From positions 1 to 9,311 of the forward strand of contig JAFSXO010000202.1 in assembly GCA_017444045.1 (NCBI GenBank): 9,311 nt of DNA. Reading direction: 5' to 3'. Below, piece by piece: positions 1 to 6,023 of this stretch. The DNA is from a bacterium. Its GTDB lineage: Bacteria; Vulcanimicrobiota; Xenobia; Xenobiales; Xenobiaceae. Every line of letters begins with the position of its first letter. Position 1 is the first letter of the stretch. The notes beneath the pieces are model-generated. The model was not told where the DNA came from. It saw nothing but the letters and a program-made list of their open reading frames with translations, and made no database searches. The position numbers were made by a program, and so were the translations under genes.

Positions 1-652
1 GCTGGGTCCCCTTGGTCTTCCGGTGGGGAAATTTAAGCTCGATAATATTTTGGCGCTGTAATTTGATCAGATTCATACGCGACTCTTTCATCTGTATGTT
101 TTTGCCGTAACGGTAATACCAGCTGCTCCAGCGCTGGTCATCGATCTCTCGGATCGCCCGCTGGCCATATATGCCTAGGCGCGCTCTGTTGAGGGCGACC
201 TCGGAAATATCGGTAGCTAAAATGGAAATTTTCCAGCTATCTATGGCGGTGAAGGCCTGCTGGAGAATCAAAGCCAGGCTGTAGGGCTCTTCTCCGGTTG
301 AGCAGCCGGCGCTCCAAATTTTTATGCTTTTTGTGCCGAATTTATGGCTGATAATATCGGGAAGTATGGTTCTCTCTAGATTGCTCCACAGCGCCTGGTC
401 GCGAAAAAAATAGGTCTCTCCGACGAGTATTTCCTGAATGACTTCGTTTTTGAGGGTTTCGCTGGGGTTATCCTCCAGTAAATCTAGAAAGCCGCTGACG
501 TCCTGTCTGTCGCCGTATTTGTCGATGGAACGCCAAAAAGCGCGCTCTAACTCCGTCCTTCTGCTTTCAGGGAACCACTGTCCGGCCCATTTTAACAGAA
601 GAGTCTTGAAACGCTCGAGTTGCTCGGTCTGTATATGCCCGCTTTCAGTCAC
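1..652 (-). CDS. cheR: CheR-type chemoreceptor glutamate methyltransferase, C-terminus cut by window edge
   Basis: CheR transfers methyl groups from S-adenosylmethionine to glutamates of chemoreceptors, in the cytoplasm, for sensory adaptation. The 217 visible residues show an N-terminal helical domain (about 1-75), the family motif GETYFFR (78-84), the SAM-binding motif WSAGCSTGEEPYSLA (113-127) and ATDIS (146-150), where the Asp would contact the SAM ribose. The frame is open to base 1; the later family motif resembling CRNVLIYF would lie outside the window, so the gene is partial. The start chosen is GTG at 652-650, because an in-frame TAA lies at 673-671 and no ATG lies between. Its RBS is weak (AGAGAA just upstream). 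It lies 50 bases downstream of cheW in the same direction, so the two are probably co-transcribed. The family call is firm; the exact start is less so. Confidence 0.93.
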   Translation of the reverse strand, partial: MTESGHIQTEQLERFKTLLLKWAGQWFPESRRTELERAFWRSIDKYGDRQDVSGFLDLLEDNPSETLKNEVIQEILVGETYFFRDQALWSNLERTILPDIISHKFGTKSIKIWSAGCSTGEEPYSLALILQQAFTAIDSWKISILATDISEVALNRARLGIYGQRAIREIDDQRWSSWYYRYGKNIQMKESRMNLIKLQRQNIIELKFPHRKTKGTQ

Positions 653-702
653 TTCTCTGAGAAATTCCCATTATTGTCTTTGCTCCCTGCTAGGTATAGA
701 GC

Positions 703-1185
703 CTAAACGTTGTTAAAAGAGGAAAGATTGTCGGCGATTTCCTGGATGGCTAGAGTCTCGTGGAAGCTTATGAGCTGCTCGCAGGAGATGACCATGACGA
801 TGCCTAGCTCGGTGGTCATGAGCTGGGGCATATTGATGTCTTTGCCCATTAAGCGCACTGGGGTGACGACGTTTTTGGCCTTGGTGACGCCTTCGACCTT
901 GTCCACCGGGATCACGATGGTGTAAAAATGGCAGCGGGCTATGATCATTTGGTCGGTGATTCCAATAGGGCGCTCCGACATGCCTGTCTTGTAGCGCATG
1001 TTGATCACGGGAAGAATGCTGCCGTGGTTGTTTATGACTCCCAGCAGGCTGGGCGGAGCTTCTGGCACTGTGGTAATCTTTACGGCTCTCTCGACGCGGG
1101 CTACCTGATCTAAGGGCAGTCCGAAGATTTTGTCGTCAATCTGAAAAAGCACTAGCGTATCGCCGGGCAGGGTGTTTTTGGCCAT
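703..1185 (-). CDS. cheW: CheW-like chemotaxis coupling protein
   Basis: CheW-domain proteins are cytoplasmic adaptors that link chemoreceptors to the kinase CheA. At 160 residues this has the usual length of a stand-alone CheW. The fold is recognisable from LVLFQIDDKIFGLPLDQV (11-28), the hallmark LLGVINNHGSILPVINMR (47-64) and the later VEGVTKAKNVV segment. The hallmark usually carries an Arg (NLRG); here it reads NNHG, so one commonly conserved receptor/kinase-contact Arg is replaced by His. The ATG at 1185 has no Shine-Dalgarno sequence, but a good promoter ends 6 bases upstream, which suggests leaderless translation. cheR follows 50 bases downstream; a divergent hybrid signalling gene begins upstream. 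No cheA is visible, so its kinase partner lies elsewhere or is non-canonical. Confidence 0.93.
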   Translation of the reverse strand: MAKNTLPGDTLVLFQIDDKIFGLPLDQVARVERAVKITTVPEAPPSLLGVINNHGSILPVINMRYKTGMSERPIGITDQMIIARCHFYTIVIPVDKVEGVTKAKNVVTPVRLMGKDINMPQLMTTELGIVMVISCEQLISFHETLAIQEIADNLSSFNNV

Positions 1186-1191
1186 GGAAAT

Positions 1192-1220
1192 ATAATAACC
1201 GTTTGCTCGGCTAGCGTCAA
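1192..1220 (-). promoter_or_regulatory. Sigma70-type promoter of cheW, predicted leaderless start
   Basis: Reading the minus strand, a -35 TTGACG (1220-1215) is followed by exactly 17 bases and then a -10 TATTAT (1197-1192). Six bases separate the -10 from the cheW ATG, so the expected +1 is the A of the start codon (1185). The absence of any ribosome-binding site before cheW agrees with this. On the opposite strand a perfect TATAAT (1191-1196) overlaps the same -10; it could serve the divergent hybrid gene, though I find no good -35 for it. Confidence 0.6.
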
Positions 1221-1265
1221 ATCTTGCAAAGGAAATTATCTGCTTTTTCGCGTAAAAATAGGGCT

Positions 1266-3299
1266 ATGGCTGTTAAGTGTTTGCATATTAAGCGCCGTAG
1301 CTCTAAGCCCCCGAGAGTGCCCTGCCCTATGGCCGAGTTCTTTCGCCGCAACAATATAGAGACATTCGTTACGTTCTCAGCTTACGAGGGGCTGAGCTGG
1401 CTGCGCAAAAATAAGGCTGAGATTATTCTTATCAGCCTGCCCGCGGCCGATATGCTTTGGAGCAGCTTCAGAGAAAATGCCGCCCTGATTTCGCCGAGCA
1501 GCTATTTTGTTGCCGTAGGAGCCTGCGAGGGCGGCGGGCCTGTGGAAAATGTGAACTGGGCCGAGCAGCATGGCTTCGATTATAAGCCAGAGGAGCGTGT
1601 GGTAAAGGTTAAGGAGCCGGCCTGCGGCACTTGCCTGGTAATGAAAGCTGTTTACCAGCTGCTCGTCGAAGAGTTTGCCATGGCCGATGTCTATTTCCCT
1701 GGCGGCCATATTAAGGAGGAAGAGCGGCAGTCTTCTGCGCTTTTGGACGAGGGCGATGCCAGCGCCGATAGGCGGTCTGGTCTTGCCTCTGCTGGGCAGC
1801 CGCCGCTGTTTGTCCTGAATGATACGGTGTGGCTAAGAAAGCCAGAGCTCTCCGATGATAGCACGGCTGTCGGGAGCAGTCCGGTTACATCTGGTTCGTC
1901 CTCCGCAGCTGATAATTCGGCGGCTTTGCCTAGCTCCGAGGATGCTGCCGCTCTGCAGCAGCGCGTGCGCCATCAGTCCGAATTGCTACGCTTCTGGGAG
2001 GATCAGTGGGGAGTGCTGATTCAGATGCTCAGTCTAGGACTGCAGGTCGGTGTGTCCGCGCGTCATCTTTACGACGATTTGGGCATAATGATGGGCTTTG
2101 CCGAACTGCTCCTCAGCAAGGGTGAGCTCTCCGCCCAAGGGCGCGAATTGCTGGAAAGCCTGTCAAAACGTGCTTTAGCGGCCTTCAAGAGACTGAATAA
2201 TCTTGACGAGGCCCTGCACATGGGCAGCCTTTTGCCTTTGACGTACATCAACCCGCGCATTGTAATCTCCGATGTGGTGCGCTCCCTGAACTATGCGCGC
2301 ACAGATTCTGATGCTTCATCTGTAGCCGAGGTGGCAGACGGCGGCTACATTAGATTTGGTAGCTATTCCATAAAATTCAGCGATGCAGTCGCCGATTTTG
2401 CCCTGTATGGCGATCAGCGGCAGTTTAGCTCTCTGGTTCTGAATTTGCTTTTGTGGACGGAAAGCAATCGCAACCTGTGGCGGCAGTATAGGATGCGCCT
2501 GGCCTCTCTGGTCGGCAGCGACGCAAATGCCGACGAGACCATGGACAGCTGCGTAACTATCGATGTCAGCGTTATAGACGGTACGGTGCTGCACATACGC
2601 ATTACCGAGCCATGCTGTCTGGCCTGGCCAGCAGAGCTGCTGGGAACCCCTGAGCGGCTGGGTCCCCTGTACAGTAGCCTTACCCTGGTCTGGCCGGGTA
2701 CGCAAATATCGGTGTGGGGGCTTGCTCTAGTGCGTGCGGTAACTGCCCTGCATCAGGGACGCGTAGAGGTGGCCAACACTGAGGAAGGTTTGGTGCTCGA
2801 TTTAGAGATCTCGCATCGCATATCTCTGGACAATATCAGCGAATCGCCCTGGACTAAGGAGGAGTCCTCCAAAGCCCTGGCGCGTCTGCTGTTCGTCGAA
2901 GACGACGCCAAAGGGGTGCGCGAGAGCGTGTACGCTCTGCGCAAGGCTGGCTTTGAGGTGCTGGTGTGCGACCGCGCCGATACGGCCTTGGACACTGTGC
3001 GCCATAACGAATGCCATGCTCTGATCCTCGATCTGAACCTTCCAGATATGAATGGCATGGATCTTTATCGGGCAATTGTAAATGAGCAGCCGCGCTTGGC
3101 GCAGCGGGCTGTTTTTGTGACGGGCTTCCTGGGCACAGGCTTCTTTATGGATTCCGAGCTGCGGCGCTTCTTTGCAGAAAACCATTGCCTTTATCTGGCT
3201 AAGCCCTATTCGGCCCGGGAGCTGCTGCGCTCTGTGCAGTCAACGCTTAGCAAGCGCATAGTCTCGGCAGAAAAGAACCTATCCGACCGCGTTTTATAA
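1266..3299 (+). CDS. Hybrid signalling protein: degenerate receiver, eroded histidine-kinase core, intact C-terminal receiver
   Basis: Numbering is from ATG 1266 (677 residues). Residues 1-140 look like a receiver domain that lost its phosphorylation site: the position of the phospho-Asp reads ISLP with Ser57. A Ser/Ala/Asp-rich linker spans about 150-235. A HisKA-like helix pair begins near 236, with His267 in ARHLYDDLGIMMGFAELL, the place of the HDFNNLL-type phospho-His. In the ATPase region the N-box reads LNLLLWTES, with Trp397 where the Mg-binding Asn should be; the DxGxG box reads TEPCCLAW and the GTGLGL box reads QISVWGLAL. ATP binding is therefore doubtful. The C-terminal receiver (about 537-670) is complete: acidic EDD (545-547), phospho-Asp589 in ILDLNLPDMNG, Thr619 and Lys646. 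The upstream in-frame TTG at 1224 would add 14 residues; I prefer 1266 because the receiver fold begins there. It is divergent from cheW and 18 bases from the next gene. Confidence 0.85.
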   Translation: MAVKCLHIKRRSSKPPRVPCPMAEFFRRNNIETFVTFSAYEGLSWLRKNKAEIILISLPAADMLWSSFRENAALISPSSYFVAVGACEGGGPVENVNWAEQHGFDYKPEERVVKVKEPACGTCLVMKAVYQLLVEEFAMADVYFPGGHIKEEERQSSALLDEGDASADRRSGLASAGQPPLFVLNDTVWLRKPELSDDSTAVGSSPVTSGSSSAADNSAALPSSEDAAALQQRVRHQSELLRFWEDQWGVLIQMLSLGLQVGVSARHLYDDLGIMMGFAELLLSKGELSAQGRELLESLSKRALAAFKRLNNLDEALHMGSLLPLTYINPRIVISDVVRSLNYARTDSDASSVAEVADGGYIRFGSYSIKFSDAVADFALYGDQRQFSSLVLNLLLWTESNRNLWRQYRMRLASLVGSDANADETMDSCVTIDVSVIDGTVLHIRITEPCCLAWPAELLGTPERLGPLYSSLTLVWPGTQISVWGLALVRAVTALHQGRVEVANTEEGLVLDLEISHRISLDNISESPWTKEESSKALARLLFVEDDAKGVRESVYALRKAGFEVLVCDRADTALDTVRHNECHALILDLNLPDMNGMDLYRAIVNEQPRLAQRAVFVTGFLGTGFFMDSELRRFFAENHCLYLAKPYSARELLRSVQSTLSKRIVSAEKNLSDRVL

Positions 3300-3317
3300 T
3301 TTACCATAATAAAGGCT

Positions 3318-4418
3318 ATGGGCAATAAAAAGATCTCCTCAACAAAATGGCAGCCGGTAGTTTTCAACGGCAACAGGCTGGCGAGTGACCGCGCTGAGCA
3401 AAAATGGATAGTTGATCTGCTCAGCAGAGGCAAGGTCATAGCCTGTCCATCGGAGATAGGCATGGTCGTATGGACTAGGGCAGATCGCGATCTATCGGTT
3501 AAAATGTCCTCTCTGGCCGATATGGTGCCCCGCAATTGCTGGGCAGTGGGCCTCGCCGATCGGGCCGGCTATGGTGAGTATTGGCGCAGTATGGAAGCAT
3601 CCGAGCGTTTGGAGCGACTGCTGAGGGTGTTTTGGCCCGGTCCGCTGTTTATACTGAATGTGGCCGGCACATCGGCTGGAGAAGGATTTAAGGAAGCCTT
3701 TGGCCGCAAGCTGCCTCTGTGGATGCCGAACAGCCAACTGTGCTCTACTATTATTAAGCTTTGTCCTTTTCCGCTTGCTAGCGGTATCATCCGCAGGAAG
3801 AACGATATAACCCCGCTGACACCCAAGCTGGTGGGCGAGCTGTATGGCTCATATTTGGAGCTGGTTATAGATGGCAGAGAAACGCCGGGGAAGCTGAGCC
3901 AGACGGTTCTGGATATATCCGCCGCCGACTGGCGTTTGGTACACCGTGGTCAGATAGGAGCCGAAGAAATTGTCAGCGTCTGCGGCGGGTGCGTTATTCT
4001 TTCGGGCGAGGCAGACGATGCTGCCGTTGGCTCGCGCACCAGCGGCGTGCGTCTGGTCATCTTCGAGGGCGAGTCCGAGCGGGTGGTGCGCCGTATGCGC
4101 GCCTTTGCCGAGGGGCTGGAAAGCACCGAGGCGCTTTACTATTTTGTGCATTCCCAATCGGCGCGCGCCGCCTTTGCCCAGGAGGAGCATCTGCATCTGC
4201 TCTGTGGCGATAGGCCAGCTGAGGAAATTAGAGAGGCTCTGGCCTGGCAAAAGCTGGCCCTGGAGACCTGGGATGTGATCTGCCAGCTGGAGAAGCAGCA
4301 GGACGCGGCAGTTATCCTAATGGAAGGCGTACCCCGCAACGAGTGCACCGAAGAGTTTATGGACCGTATCACCAAGGTCGCCTACCAGGTAATCAATCTG
4401 ATGTCCAGCGACGATTGA
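3318..4418 (+). CDS. Sua5/YrdC-family protein with eroded active-site motifs
   Basis: Classical Sua5/TsaC makes threonylcarbamoyl-AMP for the t6A modification of tRNA. At 366 residues this protein has the two-domain Sua5 layout. The YrdC-like domain (about 20-215) is marked by GKVIACPSEIG (38-48), FWPGPLFIL (105-113), LVIDGRETPGKLSQTVLDI (182-200) and VHRGQIGAEEI (208-218). The Sua5-type C-terminal domain (about 243-362) is marked by VRLVIFEGE and the late ILMEGVPRNECTEEFMDRI (333-351). Key family motifs are missing: the basic KxRP...KPL stretch is replaced by LADMVPRNCWAVGL, and the TSAN(L)SG nucleotide-binding motif reads ASGIIRRKND (154-163). t6A synthase activity is therefore doubtful, and a regulatory or repurposed role is possible. 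It follows the hybrid signalling gene by 18 bases, so it is probably in the same operon. The ATG has only a tightly spaced AAAGG (3311-3315) before it. Confidence 0.8.
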   Translation: MGNKKISSTKWQPVVFNGNRLASDRAEQKWIVDLLSRGKVIACPSEIGMVVWTRADRDLSVKMSSLADMVPRNCWAVGLADRAGYGEYWRSMEASERLERLLRVFWPGPLFILNVAGTSAGEGFKEAFGRKLPLWMPNSQLCSTIIKLCPFPLASGIIRRKNDITPLTPKLVGELYGSYLELVIDGRETPGKLSQTVLDISAADWRLVHRGQIGAEEIVSVCGGCVILSGEADDAAVGSRTSGVRLVIFEGESERVVRRMRAFAEGLESTEALYYFVHSQSARAAFAQEEHLHLLCGDRPAEEIREALAWQKLALETWDVICQLEKQQDAAVILMEGVPRNECTEEFMDRITKVAYQVINLMSSDD

Positions 4419-4500
4419 CGATATCTTATACTAAGTTGCTGGTACCTGCAGGCAGGAACGCGCTGATAAGCTAGGAATTAGCATACATATCATTTGTTAT

Positions 4501-4556
4501 GGCCAGCCGGAGGCAAAAGCCTTATTCAGCAAGGATATTCGGGTGGCCTTTATTTT
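4501..4556 (+). terminator. Branched hairpin with U-rich tail, terminator or leader element
   Basis: GGCCAGCC (4501-4508) can pair with GGGTGGCC (4541-4548) with one internal mismatch. Inside is a small hairpin, AGGC-AAAA-GCCT (4511-4522). The outer stem is followed at once by TTTATTTT. This would suit a terminator for the upstream signalling operon. An alternative pairing, CCTT (4520-4523, shared with the inner hairpin) with AAGG (4531-4534), is possible, so a regulatory leader for ygeY cannot be excluded. I recognise no riboswitch class. The rest of 4419-4630 shows only a small GCTA/TAGC hairpin (4470-4482). Confidence 0.4.
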
Positions 4557-4569
4557 GCGCCGCATTTTC

Positions 4570-4598
4570 TTGAAGCGTGAAGCGCAAGGCTGGAAAAT
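4570..4598 (+). promoter_or_regulatory. Possible promoter of ygeY
   Basis: TTGAAG (4570-4575), a 17-base spacer and GAAAAT (4593-4598) give four of six matches in each box. Transcription would start near 4605, leaving a short leader that contains the GGAG ribosome-binding site (4621-4624). It lies just after the hairpin at 4501-4556, which fits a new transcript starting here. The match is modest. Confidence 0.3.
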
Positions 4599-4630
4599 GT
4601 CAGCGTGAGCTTACTATTACGGAGATAGAA

Positions 4631-5839
4631 ATGAGCAATTGTCCTAAAATCGACGTCGCCGCCGTGCAAGCCGAGGTAGCTAAACACCGCGATGAAATAA
4701 TTACCTTCATGCGCGATATCTGCCGGATCCCTTCTATGGATTCTCAGCTGAAGGACGTAGGCGAGCGCATTGCCGCCGAGATGAAAAAGGTTGGCTTCGA
4801 TAAGACCTGGTTCGACAGCATGGGAAATATAGTTGGCGAGATCGGCAACGGCCCTCGCACTATCGTGTTTGACAGCCACATTGATACCGTTGGCATTGGC
4901 GATAAAGACGAATGGGAATGGGATCCGTTTGAGGGCAAAATTGAGGACGGCGTCCTTTACGCTCGCGGTGCCTGTGACGAAAAGGGCAGCACTCCCGGTA
5001 TGGTTTACGGCTTGGGCATTGCCAAAAAGCTGGGTATGCTCGAGGGCTGGAAGGCCTATTACTTCGGCAACATGGAGGAGTGGTGCGACGGTATCGCTCC
5101 TAACGCTTTTGTCGAGCATGAGGGCATTAAGCCCGATTTCGTGGTCATCGGCGAGCCCACCAAAATGCAGGTGTACCGCGGCCACAAGGGACGCGTGGAG
5201 ATTGAGATTATCGCCAAGGGCCGCAGCGCTCACGCCGCCTCTAACCATTTAGGCGATAACGCTGTTTACAAGATGCTGCCCGTCATTAAGGGTATCTCCG
5301 AACTGGAGCCTAAGCTCGGCGATCACGAGTTCCTGGGCCATGGCAAAATCACCGTCAGCGATGTCAAGGTGCAGACGCCTTCTATCAATGCTGTTCCCGA
5401 TGAGTGCCGCGTTTATGTAGACCGGCGCATGACCTTCGGCGAGACCGCTGAGGAGTGCCTGGAGCAGGTGCGCGCCTGCGTGCCCGAGGAGAGCAAGAAA
5501 GACATTACCGTCGAGATGATGAAGTATGCCGAGCCCTCTTACACCGGCTTTGTCTTCCCCGTGGACAAGTATTTCCCGGCTTGGGCGCTCGATGAGACTC
5601 ATCCTTTGGTGCAGGCCGGTCTGGAAGCCCGCCGCGTCATAGGTCTCGAGGATATGCCCGCCAGCAAGTGGGAGTTCTCGACCAACGGCATTTACTGGAT
5701 GGGCAAGGCTAACATTCCCAGCATCGGCTTCGGCCCTGGCGACGAAAAGACCGCCCACACCGTGCGCGACAGCGTCTGCCTCGACGATATGGTGAAAGCT
5801 ACCGAGTTCTACGCGGTTCTGCCTTCGCTGATTAAATAA
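4631..5839 (+). CDS. ygeY: YgeY-type M20 metallohydrolase (selenium metabolism-linked family)
   Basis: This is a cytoplasmic zinc-dependent amidohydrolase/peptidase of the M20 family; the exact substrate of YgeY proteins is not established. The 402-residue length is normal. Metal-site motifs are intact: SHIDTVG (His83, Asp85), ACDEKGS (Asp116), NMEEWCDG (Glu149 as general base, Glu150 as metal ligand), GEPT (Glu175) and a C-terminal KTAHTVRDS with His376. YgeY hallmarks also match from memory: WEWDPFEG, VYRGHKGRVEI, the RSAHA dimerisation-domain motif, DRRMTFGET, YFPAWALDE, KWEFSTNG and IPSIGFGPG. The start at ATG 4631 is set by GGAG six bases upstream; an in-frame GTG at 4577 has no such site. 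In E. coli ygeY sits in a purine/selenium-associated cluster; here its neighbour is glutamate dehydrogenase, suggesting amino-acid or nitrogen catabolism. That functional link is inference. Confidence 0.93.
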   Translation: MSNCPKIDVAAVQAEVAKHRDEIITFMRDICRIPSMDSQLKDVGERIAAEMKKVGFDKTWFDSMGNIVGEIGNGPRTIVFDSHIDTVGIGDKDEWEWDPFEGKIEDGVLYARGACDEKGSTPGMVYGLGIAKKLGMLEGWKAYYFGNMEEWCDGIAPNAFVEHEGIKPDFVVIGEPTKMQVYRGHKGRVEIEIIAKGRSAHAASNHLGDNAVYKMLPVIKGISELEPKLGDHEFLGHGKITVSDVKVQTPSINAVPDECRVYVDRRMTFGETAEECLEQVRACVPEESKKDITVEMMKYAEPSYTGFVFPVDKYFPAWALDETHPLVQAGLEARRVIGLEDMPASKWEFSTNGIYWMGKANIPSIGFGPGDEKTAHTVRDSVCLDDMVKATEFYAVLPSLIK

Positions 5840-5851
5840 GCTTTAGCATAA

Positions 5852-5893
5852 AAGGGCCTGGCGCGCTGCGCTGGGTCCTTGTGTGCTTTATTT
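5852..5893 (+). terminator. Probable terminator after ygeY
   Basis: AAGGGCCTGGCGC (5852-5864) pairs with GCGCTGGGTCCTT (5868-5880) over 13 base pairs, three of them G-U wobbles, with a 3-base loop. The tail is only moderately T-rich (TTGTGTGCTTTATTT). It suggests ygeY and the following dehydrogenase can be separate transcripts. I see no convincing promoter in the remaining 5894-6013. Confidence 0.6.
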
Positions 5894-6013
5894 ACATGCC
5901 GCTGTTTGGCTGAGATGGGAATGTCGTCACCATCGCTGGCAAATTAGCGGTCTACGCCAAATGGTTTCTGTCTGACGACAATATTGATACTATCGGTTAT
6001 TCCGGTAAATCAT

Positions 6014-6018
6014 GGAGG
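6014..6018 (+). promoter_or_regulatory. Ribosome-binding site fixing the gdhA start
   Basis: GGAGG sits five bases before ATG 6024. It overlaps the upstream in-frame ATG at 6012, which rules that codon out as the real start. Confidence 0.8.
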
Positions 6019-6023
6019 ATGTA

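Noticed and set aside
438..716. 92-residue open frame on the plus strand
   Set aside because: It lies antisense to the cheR coding region, which has clear family motifs; the frame has no recognisable protein features.
1224..1265. TTG start for the hybrid signalling protein
   Set aside because: It adds 14 basic residues ahead of the first receiver strand and has no ribosome-binding site; kept only as an alternative.
3849..4278. Overlapping frames on both strands within the Sua5-like gene
   Set aside because: The Sua5 frame has continuous domain similarity through this stretch; the others are Arg/Ala/Pro-rich out-of-frame translations.
4415..4432. TTGACG and TATACT as a promoter after the Sua5-like gene
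   Set aside because: The spacer is only 6 bases, far too short for a sigma70 promoter.
4550..5248. 232-residue open frame on the minus strand
   Set aside because: It is the antisense shadow of ygeY, caused by the codon bias of a GC-balanced gene; no family motif or ribosome-binding site.
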